From NCBI GenBank assembly GCA_022410635.1, contig JAJVDF010000164.1, forward strand, positions 274,613-338,612: a stretch of DNA of 64,000 nt, in the 5' to 3' direction. The stretch comes from Tretioscincus oriximinensis (taxonomy: Eukaryota > Chordata > Lepidosauria > Squamata > Gymnophthalmidae). The notes below the pieces were generated by a model that was not told the DNA's origin, searched no databases, and saw only the letters and a list, made by a program, of their open reading frames with translations. The position numbers were made by a program, and so were the translations under genes. Shown one piece after another: positions 46,291 through 57,454 of this stretch (position 1 is its first letter; every line of letters begins with the position of its first letter).

Positions 46291-46560
46291 AATCTAGAAA
46301 TTAGCAAGAGTTTGGCACAGAATTATACTAGCTCTTTTGATAGTGACAGAATTCCAATAATTTCCTTCTATCTTCTTGAGTGTGAGAAAGAATCAGATTT
46401 TTGCTCAAAATTGTCAATGGTTACTGCAGGGCACAGAGAAACATGACAAGCACACAGGAAATATAAAGGAAATACTTTTTAAAAATGTCCTCTGGGAAAC
46501 AGGAAGAATGGAAGGAAGAAAAATATGGTTCATTGGCGTTTTATATTACTTGGAAGTTTA

Positions 46561-46737
46561 GTACCACTAAGCTGTGGTCAATTTCTGGTTGGCTTACAGT
46601 TTTCTTAGCAGATAAACTTCTATACAGTTTTCTTGGCAGAAGAAATGTCTAACTTTTGAGGAGAATCTGGGGATTGAACCAACAACCTTCTGCTTTCCAG
46701 GTTGCTTGCATTCCTACTGAGCCTACAGTCTGTCCCA
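46561..46737 (-). mobile_element. Old tRNA-type SINE-C
   Basis: GTACCACTAAGCTGTGGTCA, ACAGTTTTCTTGGCAGAAGA, GGGGATTGAACCAACAACCT (inverse B-box), TCTGCTTTCCAGGTTGCTTG and CTACTGAGCCTACAGTCTGT (inverse A-box). TCTATACAGTTTTCTTGGCAG-like words occur twice in a local duplication (46590-46637). Confidence 0.65.
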
Positions 46738-48527
46738 TAACACTTTTCATATAAGCACAATGGATAGAACAAGGATGGTTCTATGATGTTCTTCCTTCAC
46801 AAGAGGTTTAAAAAACCCTGCAAGTTACTCTTATTCAAAATTTTTATCAGTTGAAGTTTGTGCTTGGTGGCAAGTTCATATTACGACCACAGAGGCAAAG
46901 AGAAGAAATAAGCTGAATAATAATTGCCTGCCAGGTCTTCATGCAACGGGCAAATGTGCCTTTTTTTTTTTTGAGGGAAAGAAAACAGCAACAGATGGCA
47001 GCCCCTGTCTGAGGCTGACTTTTGGTGCCAGACTCCTGTTATGGATGCACGTATTCCCTAGAGTGCCCTTTCTACAAAGCATTGTTCACAAATTGTTGCT
47101 CAAGACCCTCAGCTTATTCTCTTGCTGATTTATGCTCAAGGTGGGCAACAGGAAATGTTTCCTCCTTCCCGAGAAAGTAGGTGGGCTGAGGGAACACGCT
47201 CAAGGCTGGAAAGTGAGACACAACCGTATGTTTGATGTCAGGGGAAGGTGCTAATAAAGATTCCTCCAGCAGCTATGTTTCAGACCGAGCAGGTGATTCA
47301 TCAGCTGCACACTGAGAGAAAAGTAGCAATGGAAACAACAGTAGCAGAATAATTGACTTTAATAGGGATTTTTCTGGAGTGACATCACAGCTGGTGCCAG
47401 GCCTGAGGTATGTTTGGAGGAAGCATTGTTTCTGTCAGATGCCTGTGGAGTCCATTAGTCATCGTTGGCTGTCCCTGGGTGTTTTGGAAGCACTTTGGCA
47501 GCTGAGAGGCACACAGGTCGTTTTTCTTGGGCAAACACATCTTATACAGAGAAGAAAGAATTGATGCTGGGAGGGAAGAGGGGTTTTCTGGTAGAGGGTG
47601 TTGATCTACAAAATTAGATGTACTGGGACGCCAAAGAGTTTAGGAATTAAACCAAGAGCAGTCTGTCAGTTGCTATATAATGTAGGTCCTTTTACGATAT
47701 CAAGAGATGTCGTGAATCTGCTTGCAATAGCTAAAATTCATAGATTCTGAAATCCAAACCTACTTTATTCAGAATTGTCAGGGTTCTCTGTTAGGAATAT
47801 ATTAATTGGCATAATAAAGGTATACAAGCATTGGTCTCCAAAAGCACAGGCCTCATGTCTGCAAAATTTCTGGGAATTTTCCAGCCCAGGGTGTTGCAAG
47901 AGGACTAATCTTCCTTCCTGCCCTGAAGCTACTCCCCGCTGTGCCATGTTTACCTGCACCCATTATCTCTAGGTGCATCCATTAACTCAGGAGCTTAGCC
48001 TTAATGGCATTAATCAACTGCCTGGAAGCCCTGAGGAAGTTCTGGCTATCACCTCTCCAGGAGGTGAACGACCGGTCACAGGTCCTAAAAGCTGCAGAGA
48101 TCAATCTTGTTCCACCCAAACCATACCCATATTTGGAGTTTCCTGACACAGGCTGCACCCCTTGGGAGGAGGGAGAAATGTCACACAGGTGTCACAACCT
48201 GAGCCCACCTCTGGTCTGCCCCAAACCACTCCTTCGGAACACCCATTCTCTGACATCTGTTTTCTTGTACAAGCCTTCTGATCTCATGTCAATAAAAACC
48301 TGCGCACAGGGGTGCTCAGGAGGTTNCATACCCATGTAGGCCTCCTAGATCTTGCCTCTTAATCTAAGCTTATGACCTCTGCGTGAGTTCTTGATGGGAG
48401 TCAGAATCTACACGTAGCCGTATCCTGATGATCAGCTGCTTCTAGTACCTGATAACATGGTAGCAAACCCTCGTTACAGAATCTTTCTCATCATATCCAT
48501 AGTGTGTCAGACTTCTCTACACAGTTA
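46738..48527. other. Unique sequence
   Basis: About 1.8 kb. No mobile element recognised. The part from 47880 to 48350 is GC-richer with C-rich words. A plus-strand 111-codon frame (48004-48339) shows no family motif. Confidence 0.4.
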
Positions 48528-48701
48528 GGCCCCGTCCCCACTGAGCCTTCCTCTTGGCTATATCTCAGAATAGGAGTTTGGCATCTACATGCTAGTGTAG
48601 GCTATGTCAGGCCCTGAATGGCAACCTACACTGGCATATGGATGACCAACCACTGTACTGAGATATAACCCAGAATAAGGCTCAGTGGGGACAGGGCCTT
48701 A
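48525..48701. mobile_element. Harbinger-like palindromic MITE with TTA duplication
   Basis: TTA at 48525-48527 and 48699-48701 flank 171 bp that starts GGCCCCGTCCCCACTGAGCC and ends with the inverse GGCTCAGTGGGGACAGGGCC. Pairing continues inward (TATATCTCAGAATAGG / GTACTGAGATATAACC, then TAGTGTAGGCTATG / CAACCTACACTGG). A 3-bp TTA target and GGCC-type ends fit PIF/Harbinger non-autonomous elements. No transposase. Confidence 0.8.
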
Positions 48702-49137
48702 TAGTAGTTGCTTTTATATATTGAAATTACTGTATCTGCCTAAGATGATTCATAATGAAGCAAAATATATGCAATTCAATTGACAAATATCTCAAATACG
48801 CATTGTTAATACCTACTATATACACTATATGAAACCCCCTAATAATAAAATATATAATATGTAGTAATATACAAGAGTGCAACTTCACAAGAAAAGCATT
48901 CATAGAGCATTGGAAAAAAGATGGGGAAAACAAAGAGTTTATGTGGAAAAATGATCATGCAGTTGTGGGGAACTATAGGAGCAAAAAAGGGGGGAGGGTT
49001 AAAAGTACTAGGCAGTTTTCATTGGATATCTGCTGATTTTTCATAAGTGTCTCTTCAAACACAGATGAACATCTTGATGTAAAGTTGCGAGCATAGGGAT
49101 GGAGATTGATCACAGCAATCTTTTTCTCTAATCCTTC
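48702..49137. other. Unique AT-rich sequence
   Basis: Nothing recognised; the 48820-48870 part is mostly A and T. Confidence 0.45.
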
Positions 49138-49253
49138 TTTCATATAGTCCAGCAAGGCGGCTAGTAGCACTTAAAGACTAACAGTAGAGAAGTAGTTGGC
49201 ATTGGCATTAGCTTTCGTAGACACGTCTACTTCTTCAGATGCTTTTTCATATA
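49138..49253 (+). mobile_element. Short retroposon (SR1), single copy with TSD
   Basis: AGTCCAGCAAGGCGGCTAGT at the start, CACTTAAAGACTAACAG, then TTAGCTTTCGTAGACACGTC and TACTTCTTCAGATGC at the end (about 49147-49242). TTTCATATA flanks both sides (49138-49146, 49245-49253). The internal GTAGAC-AC-GTCTAC is a hairpin. No poly(A) or octamer tail. Confidence 0.8.
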
Positions 49254-49644
49254 CATATCCACCTTTATAAGGGGACTTATTCATCCCTTTGAGCATAGTT
49301 TCACTTTCCCCCTTTTGTTTCACTTTCCCCATTTTTTGCTTTGTCACTCCCCCCNTCCCCTTTTGGATGAAATTGCAGCACCAAATCATAACTTTGACTG
49401 GGTAGAGACTATGGAGGGGGGGGTCAAGAGGAAAATGTTTCAGAGTTCTAAGACTCAGGTTGGAAAAATGAATTGTGTGGGAAAAGAAAACCCTATTGTA
49501 GAAAAAAATTCAGTCCTTTTTTAAACTGCACTATAATCTAGCTGTTGGTATGGGAACCTTGTCTGATACAAACAACTTTACATTCCTGCCATGCACTGAA
49601 CTGTAGGTTTACCATAGATAGAGAAGCCCAAGAATTCACCTGTA
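49254..49644. other. Unique sequence
   Basis: A short direct repeat TTTCACTTTCCCC (about 49299 and 49318) and a G-run at 49414-49423. Nothing else. Confidence 0.45.
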
Positions 49645-49752
49645 GACTAATTTTTTAGTGTAAGCCTTCAAGTGAAAAATAGCTTGTAAGCAGCTTTGAT
49701 TCCCTTGGGTGAGAAAACTGGGGTATAAAAACCCTGTCCTTCTTCTTCTTGG
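49645..49752 (+). mobile_element. SINE-B 3' half, plus strand
   Basis: GTGTAAGCCTTCAAGTGAAA, then AGCTTGTAAGCAGCTTTGAT, GGGTGAGAAAACTGGGGTAT and (CTT)n. It is the 3' half of SINE-B, tail to tail with the next element. Confidence 0.7.
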
Positions 49753-49769
49753 CTGAAAATCTGCTGCTG

Positions 49770-49945
49770 AATGCAGTGCAAGCTATTTTTCACTCGAAGG
49801 CTTAAGTTCTGTCTTCACTATCACATTGTGATGGTACCTATTCATCTACTTGCAAATGCTTGCTTTCGAACAGCTAGGTTGGCTGAAGCTAAGGTCAGTA
49901 GAGGGCGCTCATCCCTCTCCAGGCTGACACATGGGCCTCTGCTGA
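49770..49945 (-). mobile_element. SINE-B, minus strand
   Basis: GCAAGCTATTTTTCACTCGA, AGGCTTAAGTTCTGTCTTCA, CTTTCGAACAGCTAGGTTGG and GTCAGTAGAGGGCGCTCATC are the inverse of the SINE-B body (compare 57540-57700). The head end is degraded and the tail is missing. Confidence 0.7.
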
Positions 49946-51858
49946 AAGGCTGTTGTTTTTAATCTCTTTGCTACTGTGTCTCACAAGACTGCAGCCTAAG
50001 AGGCAAGTTGAAACCTTTAGCTTTTTAAAAATTGTACCTTTAATGTATTAATCCAGTAGCCTAAGTGTAAGTAAATGGCATTTTTAAGAACAAGAAAATA
50101 GATTGCTTTAAATGTCTGTATCACATTCTCTTTTACTTTCTTACCTTTTCATTTGTGGCCTGCTTTCCCTTGTGGAATTCAGTACATGTGGTTTTCTTCC
50201 AACTGGATATAGGCTGAAATATAAAATTCTAGCAAAATGTAGCTTTTGGTCTTCAGAGATTTTAAAACTGAGGATAAATTCCCATCCACTGTATCAGTCA
50301 CAAGTATTAGTGAATATTGGGTCAGATAGAGGTTTCATCTATGTTTGGAAGAATCAGCTCAATTACTGTGTTGTGTGGAGTCAATTTGAGTTGGATTAAA
50401 CAATCCAGACCAAGAATAAAAGGGCAGCTGATGACATGGGCCAGTTTCACTGAAGCAATCCAATCCAAGACAGCTTCAGAGATTGGGAACAAAGGTTCCA
50501 GGGTTAAAAGATTTTAGTTACTGTAGGTTTTTTGGGTTGGATGACTAGAAGGAACAAACTTTAAAGGCTTCTTTTGTGAATTTGGCAAAATGACACTGAC
50601 CTTCTCCAACCCAATAGACTGGGCCAGTAGTTTGGTACTGCCTGTATATAAGCAGCTGGGTCTGTCTACTACTGAAGAATACGTGGGGATCTGGGTTGAA
50701 AGAGGCTTCAATACCAGTAAGTGGGATTTCTCAGTGAAGTGATCCACATTATGGACATAGCTTGCTGAGGCCAACAATTCTGTAGAAACAGCCTTTTGTC
50801 ATTTTCTGAATGATCAGAAGAAATTAAGTCAATGCACTCTAAGAAATGTCTGTGCCTGAAAAGATAAAGCACTTAAATTCAAAAATATTGGCGTCCAATT
50901 TCTCTTTGATTGCTTTCTTCTTTTAAGATCAAAGAATGTCAGCTCTCAAAAGCCAGAGCTAAATGTTTTTCAATTTTGGCGTTTCCTATTTAAATGATTG
51001 GGCAAGATGGGACAGATGCTCTCCCTGGAATCTAAAAGTTGCAGCCATTTGCCAGATGAAGTAGGTAAACTAGAGAAATAGCTAGCTTCTTCTGATGTTC
51101 AATTATACTTTAGAATAATTTAATATTAATATTAGCAAAATGTTACTTATAACAATGAACCTGTCTCAAAAAATGTTTGTTCAACCAAATGGAAAGCCCA
51201 AAATATATGTACAAAGAAAATGGCAGAATGCCTACAAAGCTATTTACTGGACTCCTTTGCACACGAGGATGAATTAATTAAATACATTTCTCACCCTCTA
51301 TATGCATAGGCTCTATTATTAAAAAAAAACACTAGTACAAACATCATAGATTTCCTTGCTGGCTGTTTCGCTGATAAAATGCTTATATGGTGGGAACATT
51401 CTAATGGCTGCTGTTCTAAAACATTTCAATCTTTTCTGTTTTTTGGGAACAGTAATGTAACAATCACTTTGAGAAAATTACTTCTTCAAGTGGTATTTTT
51501 AAAGACCTTAAGGGCAAGAAACAGCTGGTAATGGAAGCTGCTGGGAAATCTACCAGTGAAGTAAATTACACTTGGGGAATAAACTTTGCAGGACCACTAG
51601 AGGAGGAAGTTCTGTATGGGTCATCTATCAGGAGTAAGACTGGATGCTGATGTCACTTCCAAGTGGAGCTGTTGAGTCTGAGGTCAGCAGAGAGCAGCTG
51701 AAATGTGTCCAATGCTTGCATGTTTAAATATTTAAAGTGGTAAAGCACACTTTGTCTAAGCTCTTTAATTTTTTAAACTCTGCAGAATTTGGCCGCCTGC
51801 CAAACTGACAGCTACTGAGTAGCACAGGCNCCCCCACCTCACCCTGGTTAGGACAGGG
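49946..51858. other. Unique sequence
   Basis: About 1.9 kb without a recognised element. Confidence 0.4.
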
Positions 51859-51898
51859 TGTTATTCAATAACTGAGCAGCAACAGTTATTGAATAACA
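51859..51898. repeat. Perfect hairpin, 16-bp arms, 8-nt loop
   Basis: TGTTATTCAATAACTG (51859-51874), AGCAGCAA loop, and the exact inverse CAGTTATTGAATAACA (51883-51898). Confidence 0.97.
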
Positions 51899-52060
51899 TT
51901 TCTAAGGCAGTGAAGAATGCAGATGGGCTACCTTAACCAGCCTTAACAACTACAACAACAACTACAACTGTTTTGTTGCTGGGTTGCTGGCTACCGCTAA
52001 AATTATCCAGATTATTGGTCCACTACATGGGCACCTCTTGAGGAATATAATTTGTCATTG

Positions 52061-52430
52061 GTTGTTTTGCTGGGTACCACTGAGTTGTGGCTGACTTCTG
52101 TTTACGTCTATGGGCCCCCATGCAGGGTTGTTTTTATAGAGATTTACTTTACTTACATTTCTATACTGCCTTCTACTCAAAGGTCTCAGGGAGATTAACA
52201 ATAAAAATGAAATTAACATATTAAATATCAGTATCTGAAAGGTAGGGATATAAAAGTGACTTCATAATAAGGCAAAGAAGCGTAAAAGAAGCATTGGTAC
52301 CCCCTCAACTGTACAAGTGAGCAGCCACTCCCTTGCCACTACTTACACCATGAGAAAAAGGCAGGAACAGAATTTATCACCCTCTGCTTTCCAAGCAGTT
52401 TGTTTCCCCACTGAGCTACAGCCACTTCCC
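52061..52430 (-). mobile_element. Old SINE-C split by another insertion
   Basis: The first part (52061-52140: GGGTACCACTGAGTTGTGGC, CCCCCATGCAGGGTTG) and the last part (about 52325-52430: CCCTCTGCTTTCCAAGCAGT, CCACTGAGCTACAGCCACTT) are the two ends of SINE-C. Between them, 52141-52320 carries TTTCTATACTGCCTTCTACT and AAAGGTCTCAGGGAG, an inverted LINE/SINE-type tail. Boundaries are approximate. Confidence 0.55.
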
Positions 52431-53654
52431 AAGACTAAGTACTTGTGGGGGAATGTAAACACATTCTTGCCTTTGGTGACTTCTATAATCGCCCCTCACT
52501 GGCAGAAACGGGATGTGGGGCAGGGATGCTGTGAGTCTCCTATATTGGTCTGCAGATGCAAGGTGGGAAATCTTTAGCTCATTAGATACTGACGGACCAA
52601 TTCCTATTACTCTGAATAACATGGTGATGAGGAAAAGATGGCAGGGCACCTGCTCTTTAAATACCTGCTCCTTAAATAACTGTACAGAAGAAAGAGATTT
52701 CTGCCAATATAACTTGGTAAGGTGTTGAGGGAATGAAAGGTGTGGAAGTTCCGTTTTTTTCCTTTCACCTGGATAGGAGTCTAATAATATCTTATGACTT
52801 GACATTTTCCCTGTGCTGGTTTACAGCCTACCCTACCTGTACACTTTATTGTTTTAATTGTATCCCATGATGGTTCCTGTTATTGTTACTTGATATTCCT
52901 TTCAGCATTCCTCTTAAGGCCTGAAGGGTGCAATTTATGGATTCTTCAGTTCTTATTCACATTTTTCTTTAATTACACAACTATGCAGAACCCAGGTCAG
53001 AATTTCCTATACCAATGGAACTTAGCCTGCAATTTGAAAAAGAAATCTCAAACTGTACTTGAATCTGTGGATTGCTTAATTGCATTCCATACGTCAAACA
53101 ATTCCATGGTATGATACAAAAGGAAAATATTGGAAACTGANTATGTAGACCTATAGTTTCCTTATCTCATACCCTCCTTTGCCATTTTCCCCACCTTTCA
53201 TTGCAAAAGTCTAAATTTATACTGCAAGCTCCTCAGGGCAGGGGTCTATCATGAATGCATTTGCTATCCTGCTGTGGTCCCATATGCACATGCATTATAG
53301 GATGAAATAACAAGTGTTACTCACTTATTGAGCACTGTCTGCTTGTCTCCCCTGGAGGTTGTGCTCTATTGTGTTCCCCATCTCTCAAATAATATTTTGT
53401 CATTGGAAAAATGAGTTTCTTCCAACAGAGAATGTACATTGACTTCTTTTTGCAGATACGCTATGAAATTGTCAATGGTTTTTGTGTAGGTTCCAAACAC
53501 ATTCACAAATAGTCCCTTAGAGCAGCATCTCAGAATTTATCACCCATTGTGGATATTGGCACAAGAGAGAAGATCTGAATGTGCTTCCTTATAAGAAGAC
53601 ATATTTAAAGCTTTCTTTGACAGGTCAAATACAATCTGCTTCCCCCATCTTTTC
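52431..53654. other. Unique sequence with a possible old LINE scrap
   Basis: CAAGCTCCTCAGGGCAGGGG at about 53226 resembles a phrase found near 3' ends of old LINEs. Otherwise nothing. Confidence 0.35.
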
Positions 53655-53720
53655 TTGCACAGAAATCAAGAAGCCTTTTGCTTTTCAAGCAGTTTGTTCA
53701 ACACTGATTTATAGCCATCC
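53655..53720 (-). mobile_element. SINE-C end fragment
   Basis: TTTTGCTTTTCAAGCAGTTT, GTTCAACACTGATTTATAGC is the inverse of the tRNA-like head. Only about 65 bp. Confidence 0.5.
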
Positions 53721-54310
53721 CTTTCTATTTAGAAAACATTTATATTGTTCAAGTTAATAGGAAAACGCAATACTGACCCTAACCCTAGGGACCCTCTTGG
53801 AAAATATTTTTAAAGACAACAAAAAATAACTTGCTTTTATTTCTAAAGATTTGCTTATTCAAAACAATTTATACTGCCCTTTACAAAAATCTCAGGCTGC
53901 TAAGTAGAACACTGTGGTCATCTGATTAGAACAATTATTTTCTCATGGTGGCCATTCAGACACTTTCTAGCATCAGAACCTTTTGAGGATGTATTTCAGT
54001 TGCTCATTATGGCTGCTAGTTTCCAATAGAGAAGGCATTTTGTCTACATGTCTCCCATATATGGAATGAGCATCCTACTTTGCATCTGTCCACATAATTA
54101 ACATTTAGATCTGTCAGGCCCAGTTGCATACTATGTGGGACCATTAAGTGAATTAAGGTCCAAACAGAAAAAAACAGAATTAAAATCTACAATTCAGAGC
54201 TAGTTAAAGAGATATGTTGAGTGAGTTCAGTAAAGGGTAATTAAATGTTGTGGGAGTGGAGGCTTTAGTTGCCCTTAAGGATGCTGTGGTGTATCAACCC
54301 TGCTATGTTT
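53721..54310. other. Unique sequence
   Basis: TAACCCTAGGG at 53781-53791 is a two-unit telomere-like word. TTTATACTGCCCTTTAC at 53869 may be an inverted LINE tail scrap. Nothing else. Confidence 0.4.
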
Positions 54311-54440
54311 TCAAACTCCCCTTCTTAGAAAAGTGCTAGAGAAAGCGGTGGTAACTCAACTGTAGGCATGTTTGGATGAAGCAGATTATTCTAGACCACT
54401 TCAAGACATATCATGACATTTAGTTTGTTTTGGTTGCCCT
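54311..54440 (+). mobile_element. L2-clade LINE reverse transcriptase fragment
   Basis: One frame from 54313 gives RKVLEKAVVTQL, a stop, then ACLDEADYSRPLQDIS. This parallels the start of the reverse transcriptase in L2-like LINEs (consensus pattern PFL-KVLEK-V--QL, then the F/L-QSGFR block). Stops and shifts show it is dead. Only the first RT motif region is left. Confidence 0.6.
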
Positions 54441-55064
54441 GATGAATGGTGGTAGTCAGGGCCCAGAATATTGAACAGGCAGGTCTCATAACCCTTTAGA
54501 GANTATCAAGAAAAGGTGGGCAATAAGGTAGTTCTTATGAACTTCTCATCAATTGTTGACTTTTACTGAAGCAATTTTGGGCCCTAGTAGTTGAGAACAA
54601 TGTATGACAGTGCTTCCACCCAATGCAGGAATGTAAAGTCCTGAATTTAGAAATTCTTCAGATAATATTTAACTTAGCATGAGTGTAGCTTGGTGACTAG
54701 TGGTCCACACGACACATACAAGCATCAGTCCCATGTCAAATGACTATTTCAGGTTTTTTTTTACTGTGGGAATAAATTAGGTGTAGCCTCTTTCCTTTGC
54801 TATATTCTTTTGTTTGAATGGAAGATAGTCTCTCGATCACACCTGTTACAGACTTTTAGGAGATGCCCTGCTCTTAGTTTCTCTAAAGCTGTAGACAAAT
54901 GTAAGTTCATTGCAGCCCAAGGCCTGACTTTACGTGGCTGATGCCTTGTGCAGACAATTATTTTACATCTCCTTCACAGAAACATCCAATTTAGTCAGAC
55001 AAAAGATTTCAACTACTTTATGAAATCAGGCTTTATGAAACTGGAAAGCCTTCAAGAACTGGCC
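54441..55064. other. Unique sequence
   Basis: TGGTGGTAGTCAGGGC at about 54448 could still belong to the LINE. The rest is unremarkable. Confidence 0.35.
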
Positions 55065-55235
55065 CTGGTTGCCAGAGTTTTCTAACAACGCTGCCATAAT
55101 TTTTTNAAAAAATACTTATTTTTAAAATTCTTTTTACTGTCAGGCAAGTGCCTTCAGGAGTTTGGTTGCCAGAGCCTCCTAATGGTGCTGCCACATTTTT
55201 TTTTAAAAAAAATATCATTTTTATTGCCACCCTGT
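55065..55235. repeat. Diverged direct duplication, about 100-bp unit
   Basis: GGTTGCCAGAGTTTTCTAAC (55067 on) and GGTTGCCAGAGCCTCCTAAT (55163 on) each lead to a GCTGCCA word, a T-run, an A-run and an AT-rich end. Two units, old. Confidence 0.65.
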
Positions 55236-56769
55236 ACAGCTGCACTGGATGCTCTCCCTTAAATATGAGCCTATTGCTGGCAGTGATCAGTAATAGGAAC
55301 TACTGGCAATATGGGATGAAAAATTCCTTTCCTAGTCCAGTATGAGTCAAGCAATCAACCTGGAATGCAAAGAATAAAGAAGTAGCCAGATCAGTGAAAA
55401 AACTGTGATATGTTTCCTCTCCTTCACAGCTGATCTTAAAGGGTTTTAGCCTTTTAACATACTCACTCTACGGGCAAATAATTCCTGGCATTTATTGGCT
55501 TTTTATAAGCCCCCCCACTCCCACCCCTTAATATTACTCTGGCTAATTATATGGCAACTCTCCACAAGTGTAGGTCCTATGGAATGAGTGCAGGCTAAGG
55601 AAAACTAGTACAAATACCTTCTTCCACAATTCTTTGTTCCAATTCTGAATTAGCCAAGGGTCACTGAACATCACAGGTTTATATTCAAGTAGCTATGCAA
55701 TTCTGTGCTACTAATTTCCCACAGTTCCTGCAGAAACCCATATAGAAATGAAGTCACAGTTCCCATTCCTTTAGATGCTATGCAGGACTTTAAGTAGATG
55801 TTACGTGGCATTCCACTCTTGATTTTTTTACTATCATTAAAGATATAAAGAATTTTAACTGGATTTCTATATCACTTGATATGGAGAGCAAAATATGATA
55901 AGTTTATATGGAAATGCATTTCTGTTCTGTTATTTCATGAGTTCACCACAGCTGAATTCAACACACCATAGCTCATGTATTTATTTCCCTTTCGCCACCC
56001 CAGTTTCAGGGAACTGAAACAATCTTGCTTCAGAAATGCATATTCTTCTCTCTTTTAAGACTGTGCAGAGACTCAACAGAACTGGAACTGTACCCAACTG
56101 GTAATACTTTTCCCCATATTATATTATAAAGGACTAACAGATGAATTCTGTGGAAGNAATAGCACTTCTGAGGTTCCTAACAATTAGTGTTTACATTATG
56201 AAAAGAATATGTTACTATTTGCTAGTTGCAAGACTAAAAACCAGATATGATGAATCATTTTAGACAATGTTTATTAAAATCTGAAATTTTGTTCCTGAGA
56301 AAAAATAAGTTTGCCTACGACATAAATCACTTTTTTCTACACTTTTTGAATGCAGAAGGGGGCTATATTTCTTCTTCTTGTCATCCTAGCTATAAATGAT
56401 TGGATGGTATAATAACAGTTATTATAACTGTTAATTATCCTTTGTTACATTTTCCAAATGGAATGGTTCTGAATATATCAAGTTGTAAACTAAGAATTTG
56501 GGCTTATAGAAATCGTTTGAATTTACTTCTGGCCATTGTAACCAATGTTAATTAATAATGGGACTTGTATTCCAACAACATTTAGAAAGCTGTAGGTATG
56601 ACACACTGCTTCACATGAAGAGGTCCACTCTTTAATCTGAAAGTCAGACCAAGATTAACTGTGAGCTTGTGGAGTTATTTGGCATACAAAANGTCAAGAA
56701 ATCCCAGGTGTGTCCAACAACACTTCAGGACTGATTGGGCATACTGTGTGGTGCCCATCTAGTATCGAA
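55236..56769. other. Unique sequence
   Basis: About 1.5 kb, AT-rich, no element recognised. Confidence 0.4.
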
Positions 56770-57165
56770 GGGCCCAGCAGTGTGGCGCAGCACAGCATAC
56801 CCACCATCAGCCAAATGGCAGAACCCATGATTACTTCTTTGACATCAGAGGATCCAGCGGGCAGCAGTGGTGTGCCATGCTATGTCCATTATCAGCCGAA
56901 CAGCAGATATGGTAGTTTCTCAGATGTTGGAAGATTCAACTAACAATGGTAGCAGTGATATGATGTATTNAAGCAAGCCATGCCCATCACCAGTCAATGC
57001 AGCAGAAACCATGGAAGCTTTCCAGATGCTAGAGNGCCTGGCAGGTGGCAGAAGTTTGAGTTGTGTGTTATAGCATTCAGTGAGGAGCATGAAATGATGG
57101 GCAGTGCTGAGCTCCNGAGAGCATCTACTATTGCTGCTGTGCACCATCTGGCAGGTGAAGCTCAC
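56770..57165 (+). repeat. Degenerate minisatellite, ~85-110-bp units
   Basis: AGCAGTG starts recur at 56774, 56862 and 56949, with a weaker AGAAGTTTGAG at 57050. Each is followed by a CCATCAGCC or ATTATCAGCC or CACCAGTC word, then a GCAGAAACCATGG-like word and a TTCTCAGATG or TTCCAGATGC word. Composition is richer in G and C than the flanks. Open frames here follow the repeat. Confidence 0.6.
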
Positions 57166-57318
57166 TTAAGTTGGTATGGGAAGGGGAAATGGGGGCACCC
57201 AATAGCCTGGCATAGGATTAGGGAAACCAAATAAGGGCAAGCAAGGAGGCTACCCTCAGGAAGACAATGCAGGCGTCCTTTAGTCCCTTTATGCTGCTAG
57301 ACATCCTAGCACTACATG

Positions 57319-57425
57319 TCCCCCCTTTCTTCTCTCCCTCTTGTTTTCTCTGTCCTCCCTTGCTTTCTCCTTTGCTTTCCCTTTCCTCTCTTTCTCCTTT
57401 TCCTCTTCCTTTTTCACCCCAGTTA
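57319..57425 (+). repeat. Polypyrimidine tract, about 107 nt
   Basis: From 57319 to 57425 nearly every base is C or T (five purine interruptions), with CTTTCTCC, TTTCCCTTT and CCTCTTCC words. The minus strand is a matching purine tract, which produces the Lys/Glu/Arg/Gly-rich frame there; that frame is not a gene. Confidence 0.9.
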
Positions 57426-57454
57426 CTTCTATTGTTTTGCCCTACCTGCCTGTG

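Noticed and set aside
48004..48339. 111-codon plus-strand frame in a GC-richer patch
   Set aside because: No family motif or clear exon boundaries, and an N near the end; composition alone is insufficient.
53775..53795. Telomere-like CCCTAA words here and at 59857
   Set aside because: Only about two units each; too short to be an interstitial telomere array.
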